Part shown: piece after piece, positions 1 to 8,508 of the stretch
Layout: each line of letters starts with the position of its first letter
Position numbering within the stretch: position 1 is the stretch's first letter
Assembly (NCBI RefSeq): GCF_013409505.1
Contig: NZ_JACCBN010000001.1
Span: 4,340,001 to 4,404,000 of the forward strand
DNA: 64,000 nucleotides
Reading direction: 5' to 3'
Source: Actinomycetospora corticicola
GTDB lineage: Bacteria; Actinomycetota; Actinomycetes; Mycobacteriales; Pseudonocardiaceae
The notes under the pieces: generated by a model
The model's database searches: none
Told to the model about the DNA's origin: nothing
The model's input: only the letters and a program-made list of their open reading frames with translations
Translations under genes and position numbers: made by a program

Positions 1-390
1 GGTTGCCGGGCCCACACCCCCGGACGCGCCCGATCACGGCGAGAAGCCCGTAGCGGTCGCCGGGAGGTCGTCCCGGCGCCGTTCGTCGACCACCGGCCCG
101 TCCGCCCGTTCGGCGAGGAGATCCCCGGACCGCTCGACCGTGGCCGCCCGGCCGGTCACCGCCCCGGGCACGACCTGATCGTGGTGCTCCCCGGCCGGTC
201 GCCGCACGTATCCCGGACGCATCCGTCGTCGGGAGGTCGGCGGGCGTCCCACGGGCCACCCCGTCCCCACGCGTGACCGGCACCCCGCTATGTTCCGGCG
301 GTCCAGATCACGACGAGGTCACGGCGCCACGCCGGCGCCACCGCTCCCCAGCGGCCTCGTCGTGCCGGCCCTGCGGCGAAGGGTGAACAC
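1..390. other. Left-edge region without a confident gene
   Basis: One plus-strand frame stays open from base 1 to a TGA near 275, but its product is an Arg/Pro-rich string with no recognisable motif. A 78-residue minus-strand frame (34-270) is equally featureless. It may be the tail of a gene starting outside the window, or intergenic DNA. I looked for the c-di-AMP riboswitch often found before actinobacterial wall hydrolases and did not see its conserved blocks. Confidence 0.4.
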
Positions 391-1299
391 GTGGCGCGAC
401 ACGGGCAACTCGTCCCCGGACAGCGGGCTACCCGCTCCGTCCCCGGCTACACCCCCGCGTTCGCCGCCGCTGCCCCGATGCGCCCGCTCGCCGCCATGCC
501 CTCGCGCGTGACGGCCTGGACCCCCGCTCCCGCCCCGGCCCGCCCACGGGCGGCGCGCACCCTGTCCGGCGCCACCTCCGGGAAGATCCTGGTCGCGGCC
601 GTCGCCGCCGGCGCGGTCGTGCCCGCGGTGCAGGCGTTCGACACCACGCACACCGCCGACGCCGACCCGGGCACCGCCCAGCTCTCCGCGGCGCAGATGG
701 CGCTGGCGACCCAGCAGGGCCCGACCGCGCGGCCTGCGGCGACCGCGACGTCGGCGATCAGCGACGTCACCACCATCGCGATGTCCTCCGCCGACCTCGA
801 CGCCGCCGCGAAGGCCGCCGACACCGGCGCGGACGACCTGCAGAAGGCCATGGCGGTCGCCCGGGAGAACGGTCCGGTGGAGTTCGGTCGTCCCTACAGC
901 GCCGGGAACGACGACACGCTCAACGGTCAGATCGCGAAGGCCCTCGGTCTGATGGGCCTGCCGCAGAAGCTGGCGCCGGGCGTCAAGCAGATCATCATGC
1001 GCGAGTCCACCGGGAACCCCCGCGCGATCAACAACTGGGACTCGAACGCCGCCGCGGGCACCCCGTCGAAGGGCCTCATGCAGCTCATCGACACGACGTT
1101 CCGCAACGCGGTGCTGCCCTCGCTGGCCGACAAGGGCATCTACGACCCGGTCGCCAACATCACCGCCGGCGTGCGCACGATGATCGCCAACCACGGCCTC
1201 GACGCCGTCACCGACGGCGGCCTCCGCAACTCCTCGGGCAACTACATCGGCTACGGCGGGGCGAAGCTTCCCGACGACGGGTTGGGTCGCGCGGGCTGA
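391..1299 (+). CDS. Transglycosylase SLT-domain protein, membrane-anchored or secreted
   Basis: Probable peptidoglycan-cleaving lytic transglycosylase acting outside the membrane. The C-terminal ~120 residues carry the SLT pattern: IIMRESTGNP with candidate catalytic Glu205, then KGLMQLIDTTF and the NITAGVRTMIANHG segment. A hydrophobic stretch at about residues 65-83 (KILVAAVAAGAVVPAVQAF) is a signal anchor or signal peptide. It is preceded by an unusually long Ala/Pro-rich N-terminus, so translation could instead begin at Met30 or Met36. The GTG at 391 is chosen because an AAGGG sequence lies about 8 bases upstream. The family (SLT fold) is clear; the physiological substrate is inferred. 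Confidence 0.75.
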   Translation: MARHGQLVPGQRATRSVPGYTPAFAAAAPMRPLAAMPSRVTAWTPAPAPARPRAARTLSGATSGKILVAAVAAGAVVPAVQAFDTTHTADADPGTAQLSAAQMALATQQGPTARPAATATSAISDVTTIAMSSADLDAAAKAADTGADDLQKAMAVARENGPVEFGRPYSAGNDDTLNGQIAKALGLMGLPQKLAPGVKQIIMRESTGNPRAINNWDSNAAAGTPSKGLMQLIDTTFRNAVLPSLADKGIYDPVANITAGVRTMIANHGLDAVTDGGLRNSSGNYIGYGGAKLPDDGLGRAG

Positions 1300-1351
1300 G
1301 GTCCCCGACGCCCCCCGGTGTCACCGCCGCCGGCGGGGGTAGACCGTGTGC

Positions 1352-2194
1352 ATGAGCGAACGAGTGTGGCTGGTGACCGGCGCTTCCCGCGGACTGGGGC
1401 GGGCGCTGGTCGAGGTGTGCCTCGAGGCGGGTGACACCGTCGTGGCGACCGCCCGGAAGGCCTCGTCCTTGGACGACCTCCGCGGTGCGCACGGCGACCG
1501 GCTGGTGGCGATGGACCTCGACGTCACCGACCGGGACGCCACGTTCCGCGTCGCACGCGAGGCCGCCGAGCAGGTCGGGCGGATCGACGTGCTGGTGGCC
1601 AACGCCGGCTACGGCCTCGGCGGTGGCGTCGAGGAGGTCTCGGAGGCCGAGGCGCGCGACCAGATCGAGGTGAACCTGTTCGGCGCGCTGTGGTCGATGC
1701 AGGCCGTGCTGCCCACGATGCGGGCCCAGGGCTCCGGGCACATCCTGCCGATCTCGTCCGTGGGCGGCGTCGGTGCATTCCCGAACACGGGGCTCTACCA
1801 CGCGACGAAGTGGGGTCTGGAGGGCCTGAGCGAGTCCCTGGCGCAGGAGGTGGCCGGCTTCGGCGTCCACGTCACGATCGTCGAGCCCGGCCCGTTCCGC
1901 ACCGACTGGAACGGTGGCTCCATGGTCCGGGCCACTCCGATGCCGGAGTACGACGAGGTGTTGCACGCCCGCCGGGAGGCGATGGACGGGCGCGGCGCGT
2001 TCACCCAGCCCGGCGACCCGCGGCGGGCCGCGGAGGCGATGCGGCAGGTCGTCGCGTCGGACCAGCCCCCGCTCCGGCTCCTGCTCGGCAACGCCGCCGC
2101 CGACCTCGCGCCGAAGCTCTGGTCGCAGCGCATCGACGAGGCGGCCGCGTGGGAGCAGGTCGCCCGCGGCGCGGACTTCCCCGAGGGCGAGTAG
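1352..2194 (+). CDS. Short-chain dehydrogenase/reductase (SDR)
   Basis: Classical SDR of 280 residues. It has a Rossmann nucleotide-binding motif TGASRGLG at the N-terminus, the NAGYG motif, a Ser-Tyr-Lys catalytic set (ISSVGG, then YHATK), and a C-terminal EPGPFRTDW segment typical of oxidoreductases close to the SDR5C and ketoreductase-like groups. The substrate cannot be read from the sequence. The ATG at 1352 is preferred over GTG 1346 because TAGACC at 1340-1345 sits six bases before it, matching the leaderless promoters seen elsewhere in the window. The gene stands alone and ends into two tandem hairpins shared with the convergent prpE. Confidence 0.85.
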   Translation: MSERVWLVTGASRGLGRALVEVCLEAGDTVVATARKASSLDDLRGAHGDRLVAMDLDVTDRDATFRVAREAAEQVGRIDVLVANAGYGLGGGVEEVSEAEARDQIEVNLFGALWSMQAVLPTMRAQGSGHILPISSVGGVGAFPNTGLYHATKWGLEGLSESLAQEVAGFGVHVTIVEPGPFRTDWNGGSMVRATPMPEYDEVLHARREAMDGRGAFTQPGDPRRAAEAMRQVVASDQPPLRLLLGNAAADLAPKLWSQRIDEAAAWEQVARGADFPEGE

Positions 2195-2215
2195 CGGCCA
2201 CCCCACCCTCACCGC

Positions 2216-2262
2216 GTGAGGGGAACCCTGGTGCCACAAGAACGCTCGAATCTTCCCCGCAC
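2216..2262. repeat. 47-bp palindromic repeat, copy A
   Basis: Arms GTGAGGGGAA and TTCCCCGCAC pair with one mismatch around a loop containing GCCACAAGAACGC. Same length and loop core as the elements at 2281-2327 (reversed) and 19891-19937. It lies between convergent genes, so it may also terminate transcription. Confidence 0.75.
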
Positions 2263-2280
2263 AGGCCGGCCGACCGAACC

Positions 2281-2327
2281 GTGAGGGGAGGATCTGAGCG
2301 CTCTTATGGCATGAAGGTTCCCCTCAC
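2281..2327. repeat. 47-bp palindromic repeat, copy B (inverted)
   Basis: Arms GTGAGGGG and CCCCTCAC pair perfectly. On the reverse strand the loop reads GCCATAAGAGCGC, matching the other copies. It sits 18 bases after copy A in opposite orientation, in the convergent SDR/prpE gap. Confidence 0.75.
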
Positions 2328-2362
2328 GCCGGAGTGGGCGGAACGGCGCGAAGGGGCGCGTG

Positions 2363-4255
2363 TCAGCTGCCCTGCGGGCCCTTCTGCAGGACGGGGCGCA
2401 GGGTGTCGAGCACCGAGGCGTCGTCGATCGTCGACGGGACCATGGCGTCCTGGCCGTCGGCGATCTGGCGCATCGTCTTGCGCAGCACCTTGCCCGAGCG
2501 GGTCTTCGGCAGCGCCGGGACCACGGCGACGTTCTTGAACGACGCGACGGCGCCCACCTCGCTGCGCACCAGCGCCACGAGCTCCGGGCCGATCTCGTCC
2601 TCGCCGCGAGTCACGCCCGCCTTGAGCACCACGAACCCGCGCGGGACCTGGCCCTTCATCGCGTCGTGCACGCCGATCACGGCGCACTCGGCGACGTCGG
2701 GGTGGCCGGCCAGGACCTCCTCCATCGACCCGGTCGACAGGCGGTGGCCGGCGACGTTGATGACGTCGTCGGTGCGGCCCATGACGAACACGTAGCCGTC
2801 GGCGTCGACGTACCCGCCGTCACCGGTGAGGTAGTAGCCCTCGTAGCGCGACATGTAGGACTCGCGGAAGCGCTCGTCGTCCTGCCACAGGGTCTGCAGG
2901 CAGCCGGGCGGCATCGGCAGCTTGATGACGATGGCGCCCTCCTCGCCGCGCGGCAGCTCCGTGCCGTCGACGTCGAGGACGTCCACCTGGTAGCCGGGCA
3001 CCGGGACCGACGGCGAGCCCGCCTTGAGCTCCATCGGCTCGAGGCCCCGCAGATTGGCCGCGATCGGCCAGCCGGTCTCGGTCTGCCACCAGTGGTCGAC
3101 GACGGGGACGCCGAGCGTCTCGGAGGCCCAGGTCCAGGTCTCGGGGTCGAGGCGCTCGCCGGCGAGGAAGAGGGTCTGCAGCGAGGAGATGTCGTAGTCG
3201 CGCAGGAGCACCGCGTCGGGGTCCTCCTTCTTGATGCCCCGGAACGCCGTCGGCGCGGTGAACAACGCCTTGACCCGGTGGTCCTGGATGACCCGCCAGA
3301 AGGCGCCCGCGTCGGGGGTGCCGATCGGCTTGCCCTCGTAGAGCACCGTCGTCGCCCCGGTGAGCAGCGGCGCGTAGACGATGTAGGAGTGGCCCACGAC
3401 CCACCCGACGTCGGAGGCGGTGAACATGACCTCGCCCGGCCCGACGTCGTAGATCGCGGGCAGCGACCAGCGCAGCGCCACGGCGTGCCCTCCGTTGTCG
3501 CGCTGGACGCCCTTCGGCTTGCCCGTCGTGCCGGACGTGTAGAGCACGTAGAGCGGGTCGGTGGCGGCGACCGGGACGCACTCGGTGGCCTCGGCGGACG
3601 CCATCGCCTCGGCCCAGTCGAGGTCCCGCTCGGTCATCGGCGCCTCGTACTGCGGGCGCTGGAGCACGATCGAGCGGCCCGGGTCGTGCTCGGCGAGCTC
3701 GATGGCCTTGTCCAGCAGCGGCTTGTACTCGACGACGCGCTTGCCCTCGATGCCGCAGGACGCCGACACGATCGCCGAGGGCGTGGCGTCGTCGATGCGC
3801 ACCGCGAGCTCGCGGGCGGCGAACCCGCCGAACACGACGCTGTGCACCGCGCCGAGCCGGGCGCAGGCCAGCATCGCGATCGCGGCCTCGGGGACCATCG
3901 GCATGTAGATGATCACCCGGTCGCCCTTGCCGACGCCCACCGAGCGCAGCACCCCGGCGAACCGGGCGACGAGGTCGCGCAGCTCGGAGTAGGTGAAGCG
4001 CTGCTGCGAGTCGGTCACGGGCGAGTCGTGGATCAGCGCGACCTGGTCCCCCCGCCCGGCGTCGACGTGCCGGTCGAGGGCGTTGTGGCAGGTGTTGAGC
4101 TCCCCGCCGACGAACCACTGCGAGAACGGCAGCGCCGACGCGTCCATGATCGTCTCGGGCTCGGTGTACCAGTCGATCAGTGCGGCCGCCTCGCGCCAGA
4201 AGCCGTCGGGGTCGGTCATGCTCCGGTCGTACGCCTGCCGGTACTCGCCACTCAT
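2363..4255 (-). CDS. prpE: Propionyl-CoA synthetase
   Basis: AMP-forming acyl-CoA synthetase of 630 residues that activates propionate (and possibly acetate) to the CoA thioester via an acyl-adenylate. It shows the P-loop-like YTSGTTGKPKG near residue 237, WWQTETGWPI, YLTGDGGYVD, the GRTDDVINVAGHRL hinge region, and the C-terminal catalytic lysine context PKTRSGKVLRKT. The PrpE-like N-terminus (PFSQWFVGGELNTCHNALDRH) and VQRDNGGHAVAL favour propionyl- over acetyl-CoA synthetase, as does similarity to remembered E. coli PrpE. The frame stays open 112 codons further upstream, but those codons overlap the next gene and look non-coding, so the ATG at 4255 is used. It probably feeds propionate into the methylcitrate or methylmalonyl route. 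Confidence 0.9.
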   Translation of the reverse strand: MSGEYRQAYDRSMTDPDGFWREAAALIDWYTEPETIMDASALPFSQWFVGGELNTCHNALDRHVDAGRGDQVALIHDSPVTDSQQRFTYSELRDLVARFAGVLRSVGVGKGDRVIIYMPMVPEAAIAMLACARLGAVHSVVFGGFAARELAVRIDDATPSAIVSASCGIEGKRVVEYKPLLDKAIELAEHDPGRSIVLQRPQYEAPMTERDLDWAEAMASAEATECVPVAATDPLYVLYTSGTTGKPKGVQRDNGGHAVALRWSLPAIYDVGPGEVMFTASDVGWVVGHSYIVYAPLLTGATTVLYEGKPIGTPDAGAFWRVIQDHRVKALFTAPTAFRGIKKEDPDAVLLRDYDISSLQTLFLAGERLDPETWTWASETLGVPVVDHWWQTETGWPIAANLRGLEPMELKAGSPSVPVPGYQVDVLDVDGTELPRGEEGAIVIKLPMPPGCLQTLWQDDERFRESYMSRYEGYYLTGDGGYVDADGYVFVMGRTDDVINVAGHRLSTGSMEEVLAGHPDVAECAVIGVHDAMKGQVPRGFVVLKAGVTRGEDEIGPELVALVRSEVGAVASFKNVAVVPALPKTRSGKVLRKTMRQIADGQDAMVPSTIDDASVLDTLRPVLQKGPQGS

Positions 4256-4316
4256 GCGCGCGAGATTGCCACGGGACGTGACCTGGCGCACCGTCCGGAC
4301 GGCGTGGGGGAACCCC

Positions 4317-5633
4317 TCACCCCTTGATGCGACGTCCGGCCGCACGGGTCGCCGCGAGGATCTCCGCCGGGTCGACGCGCACCGGGATCCGGTCGGCCAC
4401 CACGGGCTCCCCGGCCACCCAGACGTCGCGCACCGCCCGCGAGCCCGCCGACCACACGAGGTTGGACACGAGCTGGGCCGGGTCGTCGGGGTCGACGAAG
4501 GCCGGGTCGTCGAGGTCGACGTGCACGACGTCGCCCCACGCGCCGGGGCGGAGCCGGCCGAGGTCGTCGCGGCCCAGCGCGTCCGCCCCACCCGCCGTCG
4601 CGAGGGCCAGCACGTCGGCGGCGGTGAGGGCGGTGGCGTCGCCGCCGCGCTGGCGGGCGAACAGCGAGGCGAGACGCTGCTCCTCCCACAGGTCGAGGTC
4701 GTCGTTCGACGCCGGGGAGTCGGTGCCGAGCCCGACCCGCAGCCCCGCGGTCAACATCTCCCCGACCCGCGCCACGCCCGCCGCGAGCTTCGCGTTCGAG
4801 CCCGGGCAGTGGGCCACGGCCACGTCGTGGCGGGCGAAGATCTCGACGTCCTGGTCGGACATCTGGATGGAGTGCGCGGCGAGCACGCGACCGCCCAGGC
4901 TGCCCGTCGTCTCCAGCATCGCGGGCACCGAGCCGTAGACGGCACGGACCTCGTCGTCCTCCCCGGCCGCCTCCGCGACGTGGATGTGCAGCAGCGCCCC
5001 GCGCTCCCGGGCCGCGGCCGCCGTCGTCGCGACCGCCTCCGCCGAGAGCGTGTAGGCCGAGTGCGCCCCGTAGCCGAGCTCGACCCGCTCGCCCGGTCCG
5101 AAGCGCAGGCCGTCGGCGTCGATCCAGCGCGAGATGCCGTCGCGCATCTCCTCCCACGTGCCCAGCCGGTCCATCCCGGGCGCGGTGATGATGCCCGGCG
5201 TCATCACCACCCGGGAGCCGAGCTCGAGCACCGCCTCGACGACGGTGTCGGCCCAGAAGTACATCTCGGTCGACGTGGTGACGCCCGCCCGCAGCATCTC
5301 CGTGCCGCCCGCGAGCATCCCCGTCCGCACGTCGGCGGCGTCGAGGCGCGCCTCCGCCGGCCACACCACCTCGGTCAGCCAGCGCATCAGCGGCAGGTCC
5401 CCGCCCATCCCGCGCAGCAGCGCCAGCGGCGTGTGCGCGTGGGTGTTCACCAGGCCCGGCATGAGCAGCCCGCTGCAGTGCGTCACGGGGGCGTCGGTCG
5501 CCGGGGCCTCCGCCCTCGGGCCGACGTGGGTGATCCGGCCCGCGTCGTCGACGTCCACGACCGCGTCCTGCAGCGGCACGGGTGCTCCGTCGCAGGTCAG
5601 GACGAGCGGGGCGGAGAGACGGCGCGCGGTCAT
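4317..5633 (-). CDS. MtaD/SsnA-type amidohydrolase (nucleoside or aminohydrolase deaminase)
   Basis: A 438-residue metal-dependent amidohydrolase of the TIM-barrel superfamily. Visible metal ligands are the HxH of VNTHAHTPL, the histidine in LLHIHVAEA, AHSIQMSD, and the aspartate of LGTDSPASNDDLD. The overall pattern, including LLRGMGGDLPLMRWL after the HxH, matches the 5-methylthioadenosine/S-adenosylhomocysteine deaminase and atrazine-chlorohydrolase branch, so deamination of a purine or triazine-like ring is likely. The exact substrate is not resolvable. The ATG at 5633 begins MTARRLS; prpE follows 61 bases downstream on the same strand and may be co-transcribed. Confidence 0.8.
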   Translation of the reverse strand: MTARRLSAPLVLTCDGAPVPLQDAVVDVDDAGRITHVGPRAEAPATDAPVTHCSGLLMPGLVNTHAHTPLALLRGMGGDLPLMRWLTEVVWPAEARLDAADVRTGMLAGGTEMLRAGVTTSTEMYFWADTVVEAVLELGSRVVMTPGIITAPGMDRLGTWEEMRDGISRWIDADGLRFGPGERVELGYGAHSAYTLSAEAVATTAAAARERGALLHIHVAEAAGEDDEVRAVYGSVPAMLETTGSLGGRVLAAHSIQMSDQDVEIFARHDVAVAHCPGSNAKLAAGVARVGEMLTAGLRVGLGTDSPASNDDLDLWEEQRLASLFARQRGGDATALTAADVLALATAGGADALGRDDLGRLRPGAWGDVVHVDLDDPAFVDPDDPAQLVSNLVWSAGSRAVRDVWVAGEPVVADRIPVRVDPAEILAATRAAGRRIKG

Positions 5634-5647
5634 GCCGATCAGTCTGA

Positions 5648-6187
5648 TCAGCGCGCCGCGAGGGCGCACAGAAGGGTCAGCTGCCGCCGCATCATCACCA
5701 GGTCGCCCCACGCGAGCGCCTTCCCGACGACGGGTCCGGTCCCGTCGAGCACGACGGTCGCGGTCAGCCGCGAGCCCGCCGGGTCGGCGTGCACGGCGTA
5801 GGTGACCGCGAACTCCCCGACCGGACCGCTGGTGGTCCGGCGCCGGATCGTCAGGTGCTCGCCGCTGACGAAGGAGTCGACGACGAAGATCATCAACAGC
5901 CGCTGGCCGACCTGGAGGTCCTCCGCCCCCGGCGTCAGGGTGCGGGGGCTGCGGCAGACCCGCGGGAGACGAAGCGGAGCGGAGCTCGACCACGACCAGT
6001 TGTCGACCAGGTCGTAGCTGTAGGGCGCGACCGTGAGCTGGCACAGCCACCGCCAGAGCGTGGCCGAGTCGGCGGTACTCGTGGCGCCGCGGGTCCAGCG
6101 GTCGGTGGGGACGGCGACGAGGTCGTCGGCGGGCGTGCGCCGGGCGCGCTCGGCCGCCGTCGTGCCCCAGTGCTCCGGCAGGTCCAC
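5648..6187 (-). CDS. Conserved SRPBCC-like (polyketide cyclase-fold) protein
   Basis: A 179-residue protein with alternating beta-rich segments (LTIRRRTTSGPVGEFAVTYAV, SRLTATVVLDG) and a C-terminal helix, suggesting a START/SRPBCC ligand-binding fold. No catalytic residues can be assigned. It ends 14 bases before the amidohydrolase start on the same strand, so the two could be co-transcribed. A copy of the 26-bp dispersed repeat (5966-5991) lies inside it, encoding about residues 66-74; this stretch may be an insertion. Function unknown. Confidence 0.6.
   Translation of the reverse strand: MDLPEHWGTTAAERARRTPADDLVAVPTDRWTRGATSTADSATLWRWLCQLTVAPYSYDLVDNWSWSSSAPLRLPRVCRSPRTLTPGAEDLQVGQRLLMIFVVDSFVSGEHLTIRRRTTSGPVGEFAVTYAVHADPAGSRLTATVVLDGTGPVVGKALAWGDLVMMRRQLTLLCALAAR
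5966..5991 (-). repeat. 26-bp dispersed repeat, copy 1
   Basis: On the reverse strand it starts GGTCGAGCTCCGCTCCGCT and ends CGTCTC. It differs at one base from the two tandem copies at 57071 and 57107. It lies within the SRPBCC-like coding sequence. Confidence 0.7.
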
Positions 6188-6275
6188 GGCGGCCTCCTAC
6201 GCGGCGCACTGACGACGCGGCGTTCCTGCCACTGGATGACAGTAACGACGCTTCGCTGCCACGAGGGGTGAGCGG

Positions 6276-6980
6276 CTAGCGGTCGAGCAGCGACCGCAGC
6301 GAGCGCAGCGGCTGCAGCCACGCACCCCCGGCGGGCAGCGTGTCGAGGCTGACGCGCGGCAACGGCTCGCGGAACACGCCCTCGATCTCCTCGAGGTCGA
6401 GGAAGGCCACCACCTCGGAGGCGACGGCGAACGCGGCGTACTCGCGGAACCCGATGACCGTGACCCGGACGCCCTGCTCGACGAGGGCCTCCAGCGGCTC
6501 GCGGAAGGCGCGCCCGTCGCCGGACGCCACCACCACGTGCTCCAGGCCGCCCTCGGCGTGGCGCGCCTCGATGTGGGCGAGCATGTCGTCGTCGACGTCG
6601 GAGTCCTCGGCGGTCTTCGGCTTGGCGAAGACCGCGAACCCGACGTTGCGCAGCGCCTCGACCCAGGGCCGCACGATCTCGGTGGACCCGGGGACGACGT
6701 TGGTGAACACCGTCGCCTCGGCGAGACCCTCCGGCCCCGCCAGGCCGAGCAGCCACCGGCCGACCGCGTCGAAGCGCGGGCGGAACGCCGAGGTGGGCCG
6801 GGCGCCGAGGAGCGAGCCGAGGCTCATGTCCATGTTCGGGGCGTCCCAGACGAGCAGCGTCCGGGCGGGCGGGGCGGGCACGTCGGCCGCGACGTCGTCC
6901 GGGTGGCTCCCGCCGGCCAGCGTCACCGGGCCCGTCGCGTGCGCGAGGTCGGCCGGGGAGGGCGCGGGGGAGGGTGACAC
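6276..6980 (-). CDS. NYN-domain protein (Rv0207c-like)
   Basis: Predicted PIN/NYN-fold ribonuclease-like protein of 234 residues. Motifs are LLVWDAPNMDMSL (first acidic NYN motif), EDSDVDDDMLAHI (second acidic cluster), VVVASGDGRAFREPLE (SGDGDF-like motif) and VTVIGFREY. It lies directly after trmB, the same order as Rv0208c-Rv0207c in mycobacteria, from memory. The GTG at 6980 starts just before conserved sequence. The frame also extends to an ATG at 7118 that overlaps the trmB stop as ATGA, but those 46 residues are Arg-rich and contain a dispersed repeat, so I favour the shorter form. Confidence 0.75.
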   Translation of the reverse strand: MSPSPAPSPADLAHATGPVTLAGGSHPDDVAADVPAPPARTLLVWDAPNMDMSLGSLLGARPTSAFRPRFDAVGRWLLGLAGPEGLAEATVFTNVVPGSTEIVRPWVEALRNVGFAVFAKPKTAEDSDVDDDMLAHIEARHAEGGLEHVVVASGDGRAFREPLEALVEQGVRVTVIGFREYAAFAVASEVVAFLDLEEIEGVFREPLPRVSLDTLPAGGAWLQPLRSLRSLLDR

Positions 6981-7034
6981 GACGTCGACTCTAACGGCCC
7001 TCCGGCGACGCGTCCGTCGCGTTCCACCCGATGC

Positions 7035-7060
7035 GGTCGAGCTCCGCTCGGTGGCGTCTC
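7035..7060 (+). repeat. 26-bp dispersed repeat, copy 2
   Basis: Starts GGTCGAGCTCCGCTC and ends GGCGTCTC. Three mismatches against the recB copies. It lies between trmB and the preferred start of the NYN gene. Confidence 0.6.
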
Positions 7061-7114
7061 CGGCGTGGTCGCGCCCCTCCCGGGAGCGCCTCCCGTCGTC
7101 GTCGAACCGGATGA

Positions 7115-7870
7115 TCACGAGGGCGCTCCCCGACGCACCAGCAGCAGGTCACGGCTGGGTCGACCCTCGCGCTCGGCGCGCGTCTCGAACTTCGTCAGCG
7201 GCCGCCAGTCGGGGCGGGGGGCGAATCCGCCGTGAGGGTTCTCCAGCAGGGGCTCGGCGTCGGTGACCTCGAGCATCCACTCCGCGTAGTCGGCGACGTC
7301 GGTGGCCAGGTGGAGCGTGGCGCCGGGGCGCAGGCGGGAGGCCATGAGCGCCACGGTCACGGGCTGGATCAGGCGCCGCTTGTGGTGGCGGCGTTTCGGC
7401 CAGGGGTCGGGGTAGTAGACGCGCAGCCCGTCGAGCGAGTCCGGCGCGACGTGGTCGCGCAGCACCACCACCGCGTCGCCGCGCAGCAGCCGCAGGTTCT
7501 CGAGCTCCGCGGCCTCGATGCGCATGAGCAGCTGGGCGAGTCCGGGCGGGTAGACCTCGACCGCCACGTGGTTGGCGCCTGGCTCCGCGGCGGCGAGGGC
7601 CGCGGTCGTCTCCCCCATGCCGGACCCGATCTCGAGCCGCAACGGCGCCGCGCGGCCGAACCAGCGTGCGGCGTCCAGGTGCCCGGCGTCGTCGAGGACG
7701 TCGGCGAGCTCCGCGAGCTCCCGGCCGTAGAGCGGCCACGCGCGGTCCCAGGCCCGTTGCTGGCCCGGCGTCACCCGGCCCCCGCGGTCGGCGAAGCTCA
7801 CGATCCCGCGACGCTGGTCGAGCCCCGCGACGTCTCCTGCTGGCACGGGGTCGATCCTCACATCGGGCAC
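7115..7870 (-). CDS. trmB: tRNA (guanine-N7-)-methyltransferase
   Basis: Class I SAM methyltransferase that makes m7G46 in tRNA. The 251-residue sequence has LRLEIGSGMGETT (SAM motif I), NHVAVEVYPPGL, and the family signature VYYPDPWPKRRHHKRRL, followed by FETRAEREG near the C-terminus. The GTG at 7870 gives a usual-length protein; a short Arg/Asp N-terminal tail precedes the conserved IVSFADRGGRVTPGQ. It sits upstream of the NYN gene on the same strand, an arrangement conserved in mycobacteria and consistent with a common transcript. Confidence 0.92.
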   Translation of the reverse strand: MPDVRIDPVPAGDVAGLDQRRGIVSFADRGGRVTPGQQRAWDRAWPLYGRELAELADVLDDAGHLDAARWFGRAAPLRLEIGSGMGETTAALAAAEPGANHVAVEVYPPGLAQLLMRIEAAELENLRLLRGDAVVVLRDHVAPDSLDGLRVYYPDPWPKRRHHKRRLIQPVTVALMASRLRPGATLHLATDVADYAEWMLEVTDAEPLLENPHGGFAPRPDWRPLTKFETRAEREGRPSRDLLLVRRGAPS

Positions 7871-7910
7871 GGACGGACGGAGCGGCGGGCGGATCCCGCG
7901 GAGCGGATCG

Positions 7911-8339
7911 TCAGGAACTGCCGGGGCCGAGGGCCTGGCTCGGGCCCGAGTCGCGCGGCGCCCGGCGACCGCCCCGCAGGTTGGCGGCCATCTGCTGCAC
8001 GCGGCTGTTGTTCCGGATGCGGGCCAGGACCGCGAGCGTGATCACGTGCAGGATGCCGAGGAACACGAGCATCGAGCCGATCTTCGTGACGACGTACTGC
8101 ACGGTCCCCTCGATCTCGAAGGGGTCCCAGGTCGACATGAGGGCGATGAAGCCCACGGCGACGGTGTAGTAGGCGACCGACAGCAGACGGCTCACCGACT
8201 GTGCCGCGTCGCGGTCCTCGAACACCTCGCGCAGGAAGCCGAGCCCGGAGCGCTGCAGGACCAGGCCCACCAGGATGGCCATGATCGTTCCGATGGCGAC
8301 GACGAGCAGGTAGGTGCCCGTATCGGCGCTGGAGGCCAC
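7911..8339 (-). CDS. Small conserved membrane protein, three to four helices
   Basis: A 142-residue integral membrane protein. Hydrophobic segments are seen at about residues 9-27 (TYLLVVAIGTIMAILVGLVL), 52-66 (LLSVAYYTVAVGFIALM) and 84-105 (TKIGSMLVFLGILHVITLAVLA). A polar Arg/Gly/Ser-rich tail follows. A GTG start at 8339 with AAGGG about eight bases upstream is used. No enzymatic motif is present; the role is unknown. It is read towards trmB with a gap of 40 bases. Confidence 0.65.
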   Translation of the reverse strand: MASSADTGTYLLVVAIGTIMAILVGLVLQRSGLGFLREVFEDRDAAQSVSRLLSVAYYTVAVGFIALMSTWDPFEIEGTVQYVVTKIGSMLVFLGILHVITLAVLARIRNNSRVQQMAANLRGGRRAPRDSGPSQALGPGSS

Positions 8340-8494
8340 GGCGGAGCCCTTTCGTCACGGTGCCCGGGACGCCCCCGGTCGGGCACCAGCATCCCCGTGA
8401 TCCCGATCGGACGAAACCCGACGCGCGCGTGATCCCGGGACGGATGTGGCTGGTGAGGTCCGCGGAACGGCCCCCACGGCCGGACCGGGCTCCC

Positions 8495-8508
8495 TACCCT
8501 GCCCGGTG
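8495..8508 (+). promoter_or_regulatory. Leaderless promoter -10 box for the dynamin-like pair
   Basis: TACCCT at 8495-8500 ends seven bases before the GTG at 8508, so transcription would start at the start codon. No Shine-Dalgarno is seen. The same arrangement recurs at 11550, 11938 and 37337. Confidence 0.55.

Noticed and set aside
34..270. 78-residue minus-strand frame at the left edge
   Set aside because: No motif, no ribosome binding site, composition like random high-GC DNA.
250..390. c-di-AMP (ydaO) riboswitch before the transglycosylase gene
   Set aside because: The conserved riboswitch blocks are not present.
2360..4327. Large plus-strand open frame opposite prpE
   Set aside because: His/Arg/Leu-rich composition typical of the antisense of GC-rich genes; no motif; prpE on the other strand is clear.
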